Shown one piece after another: positions 1 through 9,528 of a DNA stretch of 64,000 bases. Position 1 is the stretch's first letter, and every line of letters begins with the position of its first letter. The DNA comes from Anaerolineaceae bacterium UBA6133 (GTDB taxonomy: Bacteria > Chloroflexota > Anaerolineae > Anaerolineales > Anaerolineaceae). The position numbers and the translations under genes were made by a program. The stretch covers positions 1-64,000 of the forward strand of contig DIVL01000024.1 in assembly GCA_002435825.1 (NCBI GenBank), read 5' to 3'. The notes under the pieces are model-generated. The model saw only the letters and a program-made list of their open reading frames with translations, was not told where the DNA came from and did not search any database.

Positions 1-1
1 A

Positions 2-85
2 TTGCTGCACCTGGCATATGGAGTGCTGAAGTCTGGCAAACCGTTTGATCCAAATTATGGCAACCAATTTTGCTTTAACTCTTGA
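2..85 (+). CDS. C-terminal end of a probable transposase (partial, cut by window edge)
   Basis: An open frame enters from the left edge and stops at TGA 83-85, giving 27 residues that end in a segment containing LLHLAYGVLKSGKPFDP. From memory this kind of tail, a short helix followed by K-x-G-x-P-F-D-P, occurs at the C-terminus of IS110-like transposases; I cannot check it here. The start and catalytic region lie outside the window, so neither family nor intactness can be judged. It could be another protein altogether. The repeat-bearing spacer that follows is compatible with a mobile element edge. Confidence 0.4.
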   Translation: MLHLAYGVLKSGKPFDPNYGNQFCFNS

Positions 86-141
86 CAATCAAGACGGTAT
101 CTACAAAAAAACCGAGTTGTCTTAACTGGCGGAGTGACGAA

Positions 142-163
142 CCCCGCGAACAGAATCGCGGGG
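142..163. repeat. perfect 8-bp inverted repeat in spacer before ligA 3' end
   Basis: CCCCGCGA at 142-149 pairs perfectly with TCGCGGGG at 156-163 around a six-base loop. It lies 49 bases beyond the ligA stop codon. No U-tract follows on either strand, so it is not a textbook terminator. It sits beside the short repeat at 161-190 and may belong to the same intergenic element. Confidence 0.6.
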
Positions 164-190
164 CAGGAACGCGCCATTCCGCCCTACGAA
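161..190. repeat. short intergenic repeat, copy A
   Basis: This stretch contains GGCAGG, then AACGCG (168-173), then CCTACGAA (183-190). The same words in the same order occur at 14961-14989, and AACGC plus CCTACGAA recur at 15127-15146. Sharing between non-coding spacers about 14.8 kb apart suggests a small dispersed element. Confidence 0.5.
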
Positions 191-211
191 CTACGAACAT
201 TTTTTAGAATT

Positions 212-2348
<2,137 letters not shown>

Positions 2349-2358
2349 AAGATTTCAC

Positions 2359-2367
2359 ATTATACCA
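2359..2367 (-). promoter_or_regulatory. extended -10 promoter of tRNA-Arg
   Basis: Minus-strand TGGTATAAT ends 10 bases before the mature tRNA 5' end. There is no clear -35 box. The nine-base box is identical to those before tRNA-Thr, the acyl-CoA synthetase and ftsH. Confidence 0.75.
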
Positions 2368-2397
2368 TCGCATCTTCAAAACTCAGGCTCGTAAGTT

Positions 2398-2802
2398 TCA
2401 TTGCAAAGCTTCGATCATCTCCTCGAAACGATCGGTGAGGTCAGGGCGCTTAAATCTTGGGAAACTATTGCCGTCGTCCGGGTAACGCGGCAGAATGTGG
2501 AAATGAAGGTGAAATACGCTCTGTGAAGCCAGGCGCCCCGAGTTGTTAAAGACGTGCAGGTTTTCGAGCCCAAGCTTGTCCTTGTATAACAGGCTGACCT
2601 GGCGCACGGTTTCCATCGTATCTGCAAGAACTGCCTGGGGGACCGTGAAAATGTCGGAATAATGGGCTTTCGGGATAATCAGCGTATGATAGAGCCCGAC
2701 AGGATGGGCATCGAGGAACGCCAGAGTGGTTTCGGTTTCGAGAACCTTCCAGGCTTGCGTATGACCAGCCGCGATCGAACAAAAAATGCAGTTATCTTCC
2801 AC
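2398..2802 (-). CDS. HIT family nucleotide hydrolase or transferase
   Basis: Histidine-triad proteins hydrolyse or transfer nucleoside monophosphates from substrates such as phosphoramidates or dinucleotides. The triad motif HLHFHI is at residues 98-103, and an N-terminal C-x2-C pair (residues 5 and 8) resembles the zinc site of Hint proteins. The 134-residue length fits. I place the start at GTG 2802, because GGAGGA sits just upstream and the GTG shares one base with the preceding DUF2344 stop, so the two genes are probably translationally coupled. It is the last gene of the FAH-DUF503-radical SAM-DUF2344-HIT operon. The substrate cannot be inferred. Confidence 0.9.
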   Translation of the reverse strand: MEDNCIFCSIAAGHTQAWKVLETETTLAFLDAHPVGLYHTLIIPKAHYSDIFTVPQAVLADTMETVRQVSLLYKDKLGLENLHVFNNSGRLASQSVFHLHFHILPRYPDDGNSFPRFKRPDLTDRFEEMIEALQ

Positions 2803-3446
2803 TATTCCTCCGAAAAGATCAGCTTGGTTCGGGTGATGACGCAATCGGCTGGATCAATCCCCAGAAGCGCAAGCAGCTCATCCGGACGTCCGTTCTCAAG
2901 CGGGGTTGATTTCATTGTAATTTTCAGAAGCGGTTTAAGTGCCTGGCTACCAAGCTGCCATTCAAGGATCAGGTGTTTCAGATCTACAGTTTTCTTACGC
3001 CGCTGAACTGGCAGGGAATCCTGAGCCAGGAGAGTGCTGATCTGATCCAGCAAGACTTGTGGGTCGAGATCTCCAGGCAGCACTATCTCGAATTCACTGG
3101 AGAGCAAGGAGGACTGAAGGGAGGGCTTTTGATTGTCGATTTCCTGCACGTGTTTCAAGATGAGTTCTGCCGGTAGGGATTTGCTCAGGCGATTACTGAT
3201 CTCGTCCAAAGGAACTTCCTGATCCAGCCAAAAGTCCATCTGCTCGGCTTCTCCGATGAATCCGAGGGGCAAGGCTGAAGCCAGGTTGATCCGCATGTGC
3301 GGACTGAAACCCTGCGTGTAGCGCAAGGGGAGGTTTGTGCGGCGCAGGGCACGCTCGAAGAGCCGCTGAAGGTCAAGATGCCCGATGAAGCGCAGGTTTC
3401 CCAGCTTGGCATAGGTCATGCGGATGCGCATTGGTTCACTGTTCAT
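2802..3446 (-). CDS. DUF2344 / TIGR03936 radical SAM-linked protein
   Basis: The protein matches the small family that accompanies TIGR03960 radical SAM enzymes, starting MRIRMTYAKLGNLRFIGHLD and carrying the conserved YTQGFSPH and ASALPLGF segments. In other bacteria the two are adjacent or fused. Here they are separate, and ATG 3446 overlaps the TGA stop of the radical SAM gene as ATGA, so I prefer it to the upstream in-frame start at 3452. The product is 214 residues. The biochemical role is not established; a part in tRNA or rRNA modification has been suggested only from the company it keeps. Confidence 0.88.
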   Translation of the reverse strand: MNSEPMRIRMTYAKLGNLRFIGHLDLQRLFERALRRTNLPLRYTQGFSPHMRINLASALPLGFIGEAEQMDFWLDQEVPLDEISNRLSKSLPAELILKHVQEIDNQKPSLQSSLLSSEFEIVLPGDLDPQVLLDQISTLLAQDSLPVQRRKKTVDLKHLILEWQLGSQALKPLLKITMKSTPLENGRPDELLALLGIDPADCVITRTKLIFSEE

Positions 3447-5305
3447 GGGCACCCCCAGTAGACAAGCGGAGAAACCGGGCGTTCTTTTCCAAAAGCGTCA
3501 AGAATACCGCAGGCGTAGCACTGCTCGCGGCAGTCCTTGCGCGTTTTGCCGAGTTTGCTCCATTCAAGATCGCGCTTGAGGAATGTTTTGGTGACCCCGG
3601 TGTGGATGTGATCCCAGGGTAGGATCTCATCCAGATTGCGTTCCCGGTAGGCGTAGAAGTCTGGTTTGATTTCAATCTCGCTGAAAGCCTGGCGCCAAAA
3701 TGGCATGTTGTCGTTCTCACCCCAGGCATCAAACTTCGCGCCAAGCTGCCACGCGCGCTGGATGACCTGCCCAAGGCGTCTGTCCCCTCGGGAGAGCCAG
3801 GCTTCGAGCAGGGTATTGTCCGGGATATTGTAGGAGAGCTTGAGACCAGTGCGGCGGACCCCCACCTTCAGCAGGTCCAGCTTGGCTTGTAATTCATCGG
3901 TGGAATTGAGTGGATACCACTGAAAAGGCGTGTGAGGTTTTGGGATGAAGTTGCCTATCGAGAGGTGCACCTTGACCCTGTTGCCGCGGAGTTGCCGCCC
4001 GATGGCAAGCACGCGCTTGCCGGCGTCCAGGATCGCCTGGACATCTTCCATAGTTTCGCCTGGCAAACCGATCATGTAATAGAGTTTGAGGGTAAGCCAG
4101 CCGTGCTCAAAGACAGTGCGAACAGTCTCTTCGAAAACTTCATTATCGAGTGGTTTGTTAATGATCGCCTGCATGCGAGGGGAAGCGGCTTCGGGGGCAA
4201 GCGTAAAACCACCCCCAGGGCGCAGATCGCGCAGCTCGTCCATCAGCTCGACTGAAAACGAGGCGATGCGCAGGGAAGGCAAACTGACTGTAACTTTGCG
4301 ATCGTGGAGCTTGTCGTAAACTGCCCTGGTTAATTCAAGGATTTGGGTGTGGTCCGAAGAAGAAAGCGAAAGCAAGCTGATTTCTTCATAACCGGTGGAG
4401 GCTAATCCATCTTCAATGATCTGAAGGATTTCAGCGACAGATCTTTGGCGAACGGGGCGGTTAACAATGCCGGCGTGGCAAAAACGGCAGCCGCGGGTGC
4501 AGCCGCGCATGATCTCGATTGACAGGCGGTCGTGAACCGTCTCAATGTTCGGGGCAATCAGGTGGGTTGGGTGGGCTGGAAGCTCTGGGACGATGCGCTT
4601 GGTTACAAAAGCTGGAAATTGCGTATCAGAAGGGCAAAATTCCGAAATAGTGCCATCTTGCGCGTAGTGTACAAGGTAAAGAGAAGGAACATAAACGCCA
4701 GGAATCTTTGACAAACCCTGAAGGAGTGCCTTGTGGTCTGCTCCAGCTTGTTTCAGATGTTCAAATGCCTGAATAACCTCCAGGATCACTTCCTCACCTT
4801 CACCAATCACAAACGCGTCGATGAAATCTGCCATGGGTTCGGGATTGTAGCAAGCCTGACCACCAGCGATGATCAGAGGATGATCGCTGCCACGCTCGGA
4901 TGCCAGCAGGGGGATGCTGGCAAGATCAAGCACGTTCAGGGCATTGGTATAGAGGGATTCGTAGGGAAGACTCAAGCCAATAATGTCGAATTGGGCAAGC
5001 GGACGCTTTGATTCGAGTGAGAACAATGGAATCTTGTTTTCACGAAGCTGCCCTTCAAGATCGTGCCATGGGGCAAAAGAGCGTTCAGCCAGGATGTCTG
5101 GTTGCTGGTTGAGGATGTCGTAGAGGATTGCCAAACCCAGGTTCGGCTGCCCAATGTCGTAGATGTCCGGGAAAACCAGGCAGACGCGCGTGCGGATGGA
5201 TTCCCAGTCTTTCAGGATCTGGTTGTGCTCACCGCCCACATATCGCCCCGGTTTCTCGACATGGTAGAGTATTTTTTCAAGTTGATTTAAGTTTATTGTC
5301 TGCAA
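3443..5305 (-). CDS. TIGR03960 family B12-binding-like radical SAM protein
   Basis: The 620-residue protein has an N-terminal region resembling the B12-binding fold of YgiQ-like enzymes (about residues 40-190) and a radical SAM core. Its cluster cysteines C269, C273 and C276 are in MRGCTRGCRFCHAG, the C-x3-C-x2-C pattern. The N-terminal VEKPGRYVGGE is a hallmark of the family. The start codon is TTG at 5305 with a weak AGGT upstream; no ATG is near. The reaction is unknown. It sits between DUF503 (9-base gap) and its partner DUF2344 (4-base overlap), so co-transcription is very likely. Confidence 0.9.
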   Translation of the reverse strand: MQTINLNQLEKILYHVEKPGRYVGGEHNQILKDWESIRTRVCLVFPDIYDIGQPNLGLAILYDILNQQPDILAERSFAPWHDLEGQLRENKIPLFSLESKRPLAQFDIIGLSLPYESLYTNALNVLDLASIPLLASERGSDHPLIIAGGQACYNPEPMADFIDAFVIGEGEEVILEVIQAFEHLKQAGADHKALLQGLSKIPGVYVPSLYLVHYAQDGTISEFCPSDTQFPAFVTKRIVPELPAHPTHLIAPNIETVHDRLSIEIMRGCTRGCRFCHAGIVNRPVRQRSVAEILQIIEDGLASTGYEEISLLSLSSSDHTQILELTRAVYDKLHDRKVTVSLPSLRIASFSVELMDELRDLRPGGGFTLAPEAASPRMQAIINKPLDNEVFEETVRTVFEHGWLTLKLYYMIGLPGETMEDVQAILDAGKRVLAIGRQLRGNRVKVHLSIGNFIPKPHTPFQWYPLNSTDELQAKLDLLKVGVRRTGLKLSYNIPDNTLLEAWLSRGDRRLGQVIQRAWQLGAKFDAWGENDNMPFWRQAFSEIEIKPDFYAYRERNLDEILPWDHIHTGVTKTFLKRDLEWSKLGKTRKDCREQCYACGILDAFGKERPVSPLVYWGCP

Positions 5306-5314
5306 AATGACCTG

Positions 5315-5599
5315 TTATATATAGAATTCGGTTTTGACTTCCGTAAGGGTGATATCACGAAAATCGTTTTCGATCAAAGTCACCAGCTGTGCAATATCCC
5401 GATCCAACTGGGCACGGTTTTGGCCGAGTTTCGCGACCTGGAGCTCAGCAATCTGCCAATTGTCCTGGTGGGAAGCTTCAATGACGGATAGATTGTACCT
5501 TTTCAGACGGGAAAGTAAAGGCGAAAGGGTGGCACGCTTTTGTTTCAGGCTCTGACAGCCTGGCAGAAACAATGAGAAGGTGGTGATGAACCAGGGCAC
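5315..5599 (-). CDS. DUF503 family small protein
   Basis: This 94-residue protein matches DUF503 (YlxP-like), with the characteristic LPGCQSLKQKR segment near the start and the EASHQDNWQIAELQVA core. Members are small conserved proteins of unknown function, often near translation genes. The start is GTG 5599, three bases beyond the stop of the upstream hydrolase gene, with little Shine-Dalgarno signal, so translational coupling is plausible. It is the second gene of the operon. Confidence 0.85.
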   Translation of the reverse strand: MPWFITTFSLFLPGCQSLKQKRATLSPLLSRLKRYNLSVIEASHQDNWQIAELQVAKLGQNRAQLDRDIAQLVTLIENDFRDITLTEVKTEFYI

Positions 5600-5602
5600 A
5601 GT

Positions 5603-6367
5603 TTAACCTTGCGCCGCTACCGGGTTGACGAGCGTGCCGATGCCGTCGATGTGCACGCTGACCAAATCTCCCGCCTGGAGTAGTCCAACGCCAGCGGGTG
5701 TGCCGGTGAGGATGAGGTCGCCAGGCTCGAGGGTCATGATGGAGCTGATATACAACATGAGCTGTTGCACACTAAAAATCATTTCACGGGTTGAGCTCAT
5801 CTGGCGCAGGGTGTTGTTGACGTGGCAGGTGATGAGGGAGTCGATTGGGTCGAACTCGGTCTCGATCCAGGGTCCAAGCGGGCAGAAGGTGTCAAAACCT
5901 TTTGCTCGGCTCCACTGCCCATCCGCTGCCTGGAGATCTCGGGCGGTCACGTCATTGGCAATGGTGTAGCCAAACACCGCCTCGAGGGCGTTTTCCTTGG
6001 TGAGCCAGCGGGAGCGCTTTCCGATCACCACCGCGAGCTCTGCTTCGTGCTCGACGCGCTTGCTTTGGGGTGGGATGATAATGTTTTCACCGTTGGTGAT
6101 AAGCGAGGACGGAGGTTTCAGGAAAATGAGGGGATAAGTTGGCACGTCGTTGTTCATTTCGGCAGCGTGCGCGCGATAGTTCCTTCCGACGGCTATGATT
6201 TTGGAGGGAAGGCAGGGCAACAGTAGTTTTACATCGGAGAGTTCGTAGGTTTCCTCGAAACGGCGAAACTCACCAAAGGGGTCGCCCTGGATGACGCCAA
6301 CTCTGCCATCGCGGATCCAGCCAAATTGGGGGGGTGTACTTTGCGTTTTGAATCGTATGATTCTCAT
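5603..6367 (-). CDS. fumarylacetoacetate hydrolase (FAH) family protein
   Basis: FAH-family enzymes hydrolyse or decarboxylate C-C bonds in beta-diketo acids such as acylpyruvates and oxaloacetate, using a divalent metal. The segment KRVEHEAELAVVIGK carries the H-E-x-E metal and catalytic residues, and VGRNYRAHAAE and LILTGTPAGVG are family signatures. I choose ATG 6367 (254 residues, starting MRIIRFKTQ) over the longer frame to 6421, which would run into the divergent tRNA-Val gene. A TATAAA box sits 6 bases before the ATG with no Shine-Dalgarno, so the mRNA may be leaderless. It heads the operon running down to the HIT gene. Its substrate is unknown. Confidence 0.9.
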   Translation of the reverse strand: MRIIRFKTQSTPPQFGWIRDGRVGVIQGDPFGEFRRFEETYELSDVKLLLPCLPSKIIAVGRNYRAHAAEMNNDVPTYPLIFLKPPSSLITNGENIIIPPQSKRVEHEAELAVVIGKRSRWLTKENALEAVFGYTIANDVTARDLQAADGQWSRAKGFDTFCPLGPWIETEFDPIDSLITCHVNNTLRQMSSTREMIFSVQQLMLYISSIMTLEPGDLILTGTPAGVGLLQAGDLVSVHIDGIGTLVNPVAAQG

Positions 6368-6373
6368 TTTTCG

Positions 6374-6381
6374 TTTATAAT
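6374..6381. promoter_or_regulatory. overlapping divergent -10 boxes for tRNA-Val (+) and FAH gene (-)
   Basis: On the plus strand TATAAT at 6376-6381 lies 10 bases before tRNA-Val. On the minus strand TATAAA at 6379-6374 lies 6 bases before ATG 6367. The boxes overlap, so the two promoters probably compete for polymerase. Confidence 0.55.
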
Positions 6382-6391
6382 ATGCTTTCGC

Positions 6392-6465
6392 GGGCGGATA
6401 GCTCAGTTGGTCAGAGCGCATCTTTTACACAGATGAGGTCGCAGGTTCGAGCCCTGTTCTGCCCA
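6392..6465 (+). tRNA. tRNA-Val (anticodon TAC)
   Basis: The plus strand folds as a cloverleaf. The acceptor GGGCGGA pairs with TCTGCCC (one G-T), the D arm is GCTC/GAGC, the anticodon stem CATCT/AGATG has loop TTTACAC with anticodon TAC, and the T arm is GCAGG/CCTGT around TTCGAGC. The discriminator is A and CCA is not encoded. It reads Val GUA codons. Confidence 0.95.
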
Positions 6466-6497
6466 TTTTTTATTTAATTATAAGCCATTGGGGGTTG

Positions 6498-7310
6498 TTA
6501 GAACTCAGTTTGTTCTTTAGTTTGCCCCTGCAATTCCGAAAGACCAATCTCAAACCAATTGTTGAATGATTCTTCATCCTTTGTTGATCCGCTGCGGGCG
6601 CAGTAACTTTGATATTCGCAATAAGAGCACTTTTTTCGGTCTGTGGTGCGTTCAAATTGCTCGACAGGCAGGGAACGAATGCAAGTGATCAGATCCGTGA
6701 GAGTCTCTTCGTAGCGTTGTAGTTGGGCAGCCTCTATTGTAAAAATGATCGGCTGATCAGGGAAACCTGCTTCCCAATAGTGCATTGTAATGGAGCGGGA
6801 TGGCAGAGGATGCGCGCGGGCGGCAACCAGGGAGTAAACCATGGTCTGAATTCGATCCTGGAGGAATTGCCGTTTTGGTATTACCCGCGAGGATTTCCAG
6901 TCGCAGATCTGAATAGTGTCGACGTTAAGCGTGAGCAAGTCAAATTTTGCCAGCAGCAGGCTGCCATCCAGCGTGATTTGCAGACTATGCTCGGGAAACT
7001 GATTGGATGTGAGGGTGGCATACTGGCTGGCGAGGAAGTTGTTAAACCACACCGACACCCTGGCGTCAGGGAAGTTCGCGGCACTGGAAACAAGCAATTC
7101 AGGATCAATGCCGAGGAAATACTGGTGGATCAGCGAGTGGAGCGTTGAACCAGCAACCAGATCCTGCTCAAAGGTGCTTGTTCGGGCGGCGAGCGGCGCT
7201 GGCCAGGGGAACTTTCGGATATAGCGTAAAAGAAAGCTGAAACGGCAAGTCTTGAAAGCCTGGAGATTGCTCTGATGGAAAACGAAACCTGCAGGCAGGA
7301 TGTCAGTCAT
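6498..7310 (-). CDS. PD-(D/E)XK nuclease with probable Fe-S cluster (AddB/Cas4-like)
   Basis: The 270-residue protein looks like the free-standing nuclease module of a RecB or AddB protein. D124 and the D137-x-K139 pair (LAKFDLL...ICDWKS) form the PD-(D/E)XK core, followed by Q155-TMV-Y159, the family QxxxY motif. One N-terminal cysteine (C22) plus C-terminal C-x2-C-x5-C (CSYCEYQSYC) matches the four-cysteine iron staple of AddB and Cas4. ATG 7310 has AGGAGG upstream and overlaps the helicase stop by 8 bases. It is the third gene of a helicase-helicase-nuclease cassette, so a joint role in processing DNA ends is the natural reading. Confidence 0.85.
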   Translation of the reverse strand: MTDILPAGFVFHQSNLQAFKTCRFSFLLRYIRKFPWPAPLAARTSTFEQDLVAGSTLHSLIHQYFLGIDPELLVSSAANFPDARVSVWFNNFLASQYATLTSNQFPEHSLQITLDGSLLLAKFDLLTLNVDTIQICDWKSSRVIPKRQFLQDRIQTMVYSLVAARAHPLPSRSITMHYWEAGFPDQPIIFTIEAAQLQRYEETLTDLITCIRSLPVEQFERTTDRKKCSYCEYQSYCARSGSTKDEESFNNWFEIGLSELQGQTKEQTEF

Positions 7311-9528
7311 AATTTTCCTCCTGCAAAAGTGCTCTGTAGGCAACAGCAGGTGTCTTATCGGGACCGGAGTTGTAACTGATGGTCAGCGAGGACTTCGCGC
7401 GGGTGATGCCGACATAAAGCAGGCGCAAGCGGTCGCGAATGAGTTCGTTGCGTGCGTCGATCCGACCAATTCCTGGATGCGCCACAGAATTTAGCTCGCT
7501 TGAAGTCATCAGGTCGAGTTCCGCCAGGATTTCGGCTTGCAAGTTGCGCCGGTCAAGAATGAACCACTTTTCACTTATGTAAGAATCTTTCTCAGCACCA
7601 GAGGGGTAATCGTAGTTATTGACAGAAGTCAGGAAAACCTTATCCCATTCAAGCCCCTTGGCTTTGTGGCAGGTGCACAAGACGACTTTGCCCCTGTAAA
7701 GGTCCGGGTTGAAGGCATCCTGGGTCTCGCTGACACTGAAGAAAGTACGTTCGTTCTTGGCGATATCCGTAAGCGCGTCGATCAGCTCCGGGGGAGCCCA
7801 TTCCGGGTGGTTGTCCATCTGGATTTTGATGAAGGAGGATGCTTTGTGAACCGTTGCCAGTTCAAAAGGCTGCAAGGGCAGGTCCTGGGAGATGACCAGC
7901 ATCAACTGGTCAAAAGGCAGGTAAGCGGCTTGATGCCAGCGCAAGACTGCCGCGCGGAAATCTGCCAGCAGGCTGGCTGTGTCGGGATCAGTGTACGAGA
8001 GTTCCTCGAGCGGATCCCCCTCCGCGGGGTAGAAGAAATCCTCAAGCTTTGCCAGGTTCCTGAACCAGCCGCGTGCCGTATCGACCAACCGCGATCGAGC
8101 ATTATCTGTGCGAAAGTGGCGGTAAAAGACCAGGAAAGCTTTGTCTGCCACTTTCAGGTCGAGCGGATAGAAGATTAGTTTGAGAAGGTTTACCACGGTA
8201 CCGATCGTTTCTCGGGTCTCACGCGGCACTTTCATCAGAATGTCCACGTAGTCTATCTTGTTTGTTTTTAGTGTTTCAGCAATCGTATTCACTCTCGCGT
8301 TTATCAACGCCAGAACCGCAACCGTGTCCTGCGGATGGGCTTTTAGCCAGGCTTTCGCCTGGCGGACGATGAAGTTTAGCTCTTCATCTGAGGAAAATGG
8401 CTGCGTTACCAACTCTACCGAATGAGCATTGCAGGGCGGGTTCTGCTGCGAGTCTCCAGGTTGGGTCGGAATGATGAAGGGCTTGGTCAGCGAATCCCGC
8501 ACGGCTTCGTTGGGGTGACTGGTTTGGACCCAGTTGTTTAAACGGTTGGCAAGGTCAATGATCTTCTGGCAGGAGCGTCCCGACTCAGGCAGATCGAGAG
8601 GGAGCACATCCGGTCTGGCAAGGTATTCCTTGAGCAGGCGTGGGTCAGCGGTGGTGAAACTTTGGTAGATTGCCTGGTTCGTGTCCCCAACGCGCACCCA
8701 ATTACCGGTTTGCTCTGCCAGAGTCTGCAAGATTGCCTGCTGCTGTTTGCTGGAGTCCTGGGCTTCGTCCTCGAGAATATACGGCCATCGATAGGCTAAC
8801 TGGCGGACCAGGTCGGGGTCGGATTTGAGGCACTTCCAGGCAAGGTAGATGAGATCGTTAAAGTCAACAGCCCCAAGCAACTTCAGGCGTTCCTGGTAAC
8901 CATGGTAGATATCCAGGCAAATCTGAAACAGTGGTGTAACTGGCCGGGATTTCTGAAGCTTCGCAAGGTCTGTGGGCAACTGTCCAGCGTTTTTGGCTGA
9001 GCTGATGAAGCTATGAGCAAGATCCTTGAGCAGGGATGGCATGCCACTTTTCACATCCCGCATCATTTCGCCAGCTTTCTTGTCAGAAAGATCAGGTTTC
9101 AATAATTGGCTGAAGAACTCTTCGTGCTTTTTTAATTGTTCAAAAGATAATTCGTCAAGAATGGCTTGCGCGTCTTCATCGTCAAGAATGCGAAAGTCGT
9201 TGCCAAGTCCGGCCAGTTCAGGGCGTTCACGGATGATATCGCCTGCCAGACCGTGAAGCGTCCGCACGCGGTAGCCGTACCCCTCAAGCAAGCCGTAATC
9301 ACGGACGAGTTCTCCGATGCGGCTGGTGAAGTTGTCCACGGCTGAGTTGGCAAAAGTTACCACCAGGATCTCCTGGTCGGGTTGAAGGTCCACTGTAAGC
9401 AAGAGTTTTGCAGCCAAATGGGAGAGGGTCCAGGTCTTGCCACTGCCAGGGACAGCCGATATTCCCATCCAGCCGGAGCGATATCGAAGCACCTCAGTCT
9501 GGGAGTCGCGTAAGGTAGTCTCAGTCAT
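7303..9528 (-). CDS. UvrD/Rep-like superfamily 1 DNA helicase (AddA-like, no nuclease domain)
   Basis: SF1A helicase motifs are all visible: the Walker A AVPGSGKT (residues 25-32), VVTFANSAVDNF (Ia), ILEDEAQDSS (II, with EDEAQ in place of the usual DE-x-Q), GDTNQAIY (III), a Gly-rich segment ending CHKAKGLEWD (V), and LLYVGITRAKSSL (VI). At 741 residues it has no room for the C-terminal nuclease domain of AddA or AdnB. It overlaps the upstream AddB-like gene and the downstream nuclease gene by 8 bases each, so all three are surely one operon. It is probably the motor subunit of a recombination-repair helicase-nuclease. Confidence 0.88.
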   Translation of the reverse strand: MTETTLRDSQTEVLRYRSGWMGISAVPGSGKTWTLSHLAAKLLLTVDLQPDQEILVVTFANSAVDNFTSRIGELVRDYGLLEGYGYRVRTLHGLAGDIIRERPELAGLGNDFRILDDEDAQAILDELSFEQLKKHEEFFSQLLKPDLSDKKAGEMMRDVKSGMPSLLKDLAHSFISSAKNAGQLPTDLAKLQKSRPVTPLFQICLDIYHGYQERLKLLGAVDFNDLIYLAWKCLKSDPDLVRQLAYRWPYILEDEAQDSSKQQQAILQTLAEQTGNWVRVGDTNQAIYQSFTTADPRLLKEYLARPDVLPLDLPESGRSCQKIIDLANRLNNWVQTSHPNEAVRDSLTKPFIIPTQPGDSQQNPPCNAHSVELVTQPFSSDEELNFIVRQAKAWLKAHPQDTVAVLALINARVNTIAETLKTNKIDYVDILMKVPRETRETIGTVVNLLKLIFYPLDLKVADKAFLVFYRHFRTDNARSRLVDTARGWFRNLAKLEDFFYPAEGDPLEELSYTDPDTASLLADFRAAVLRWHQAAYLPFDQLMLVISQDLPLQPFELATVHKASSFIKIQMDNHPEWAPPELIDALTDIAKNERTFFSVSETQDAFNPDLYRGKVVLCTCHKAKGLEWDKVFLTSVNNYDYPSGAEKDSYISEKWFILDRRNLQAEILAELDLMTSSELNSVAHPGIGRIDARNELIRDRLRLLYVGITRAKSSLTISYNSGPDKTPAVAYRALLQEENYD

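Noticed and set aside
142..163. Rho-independent terminator of ligA
   Set aside because: The perfect stem has no U-tract on either strand and stands 49 bases beyond the stop codon.
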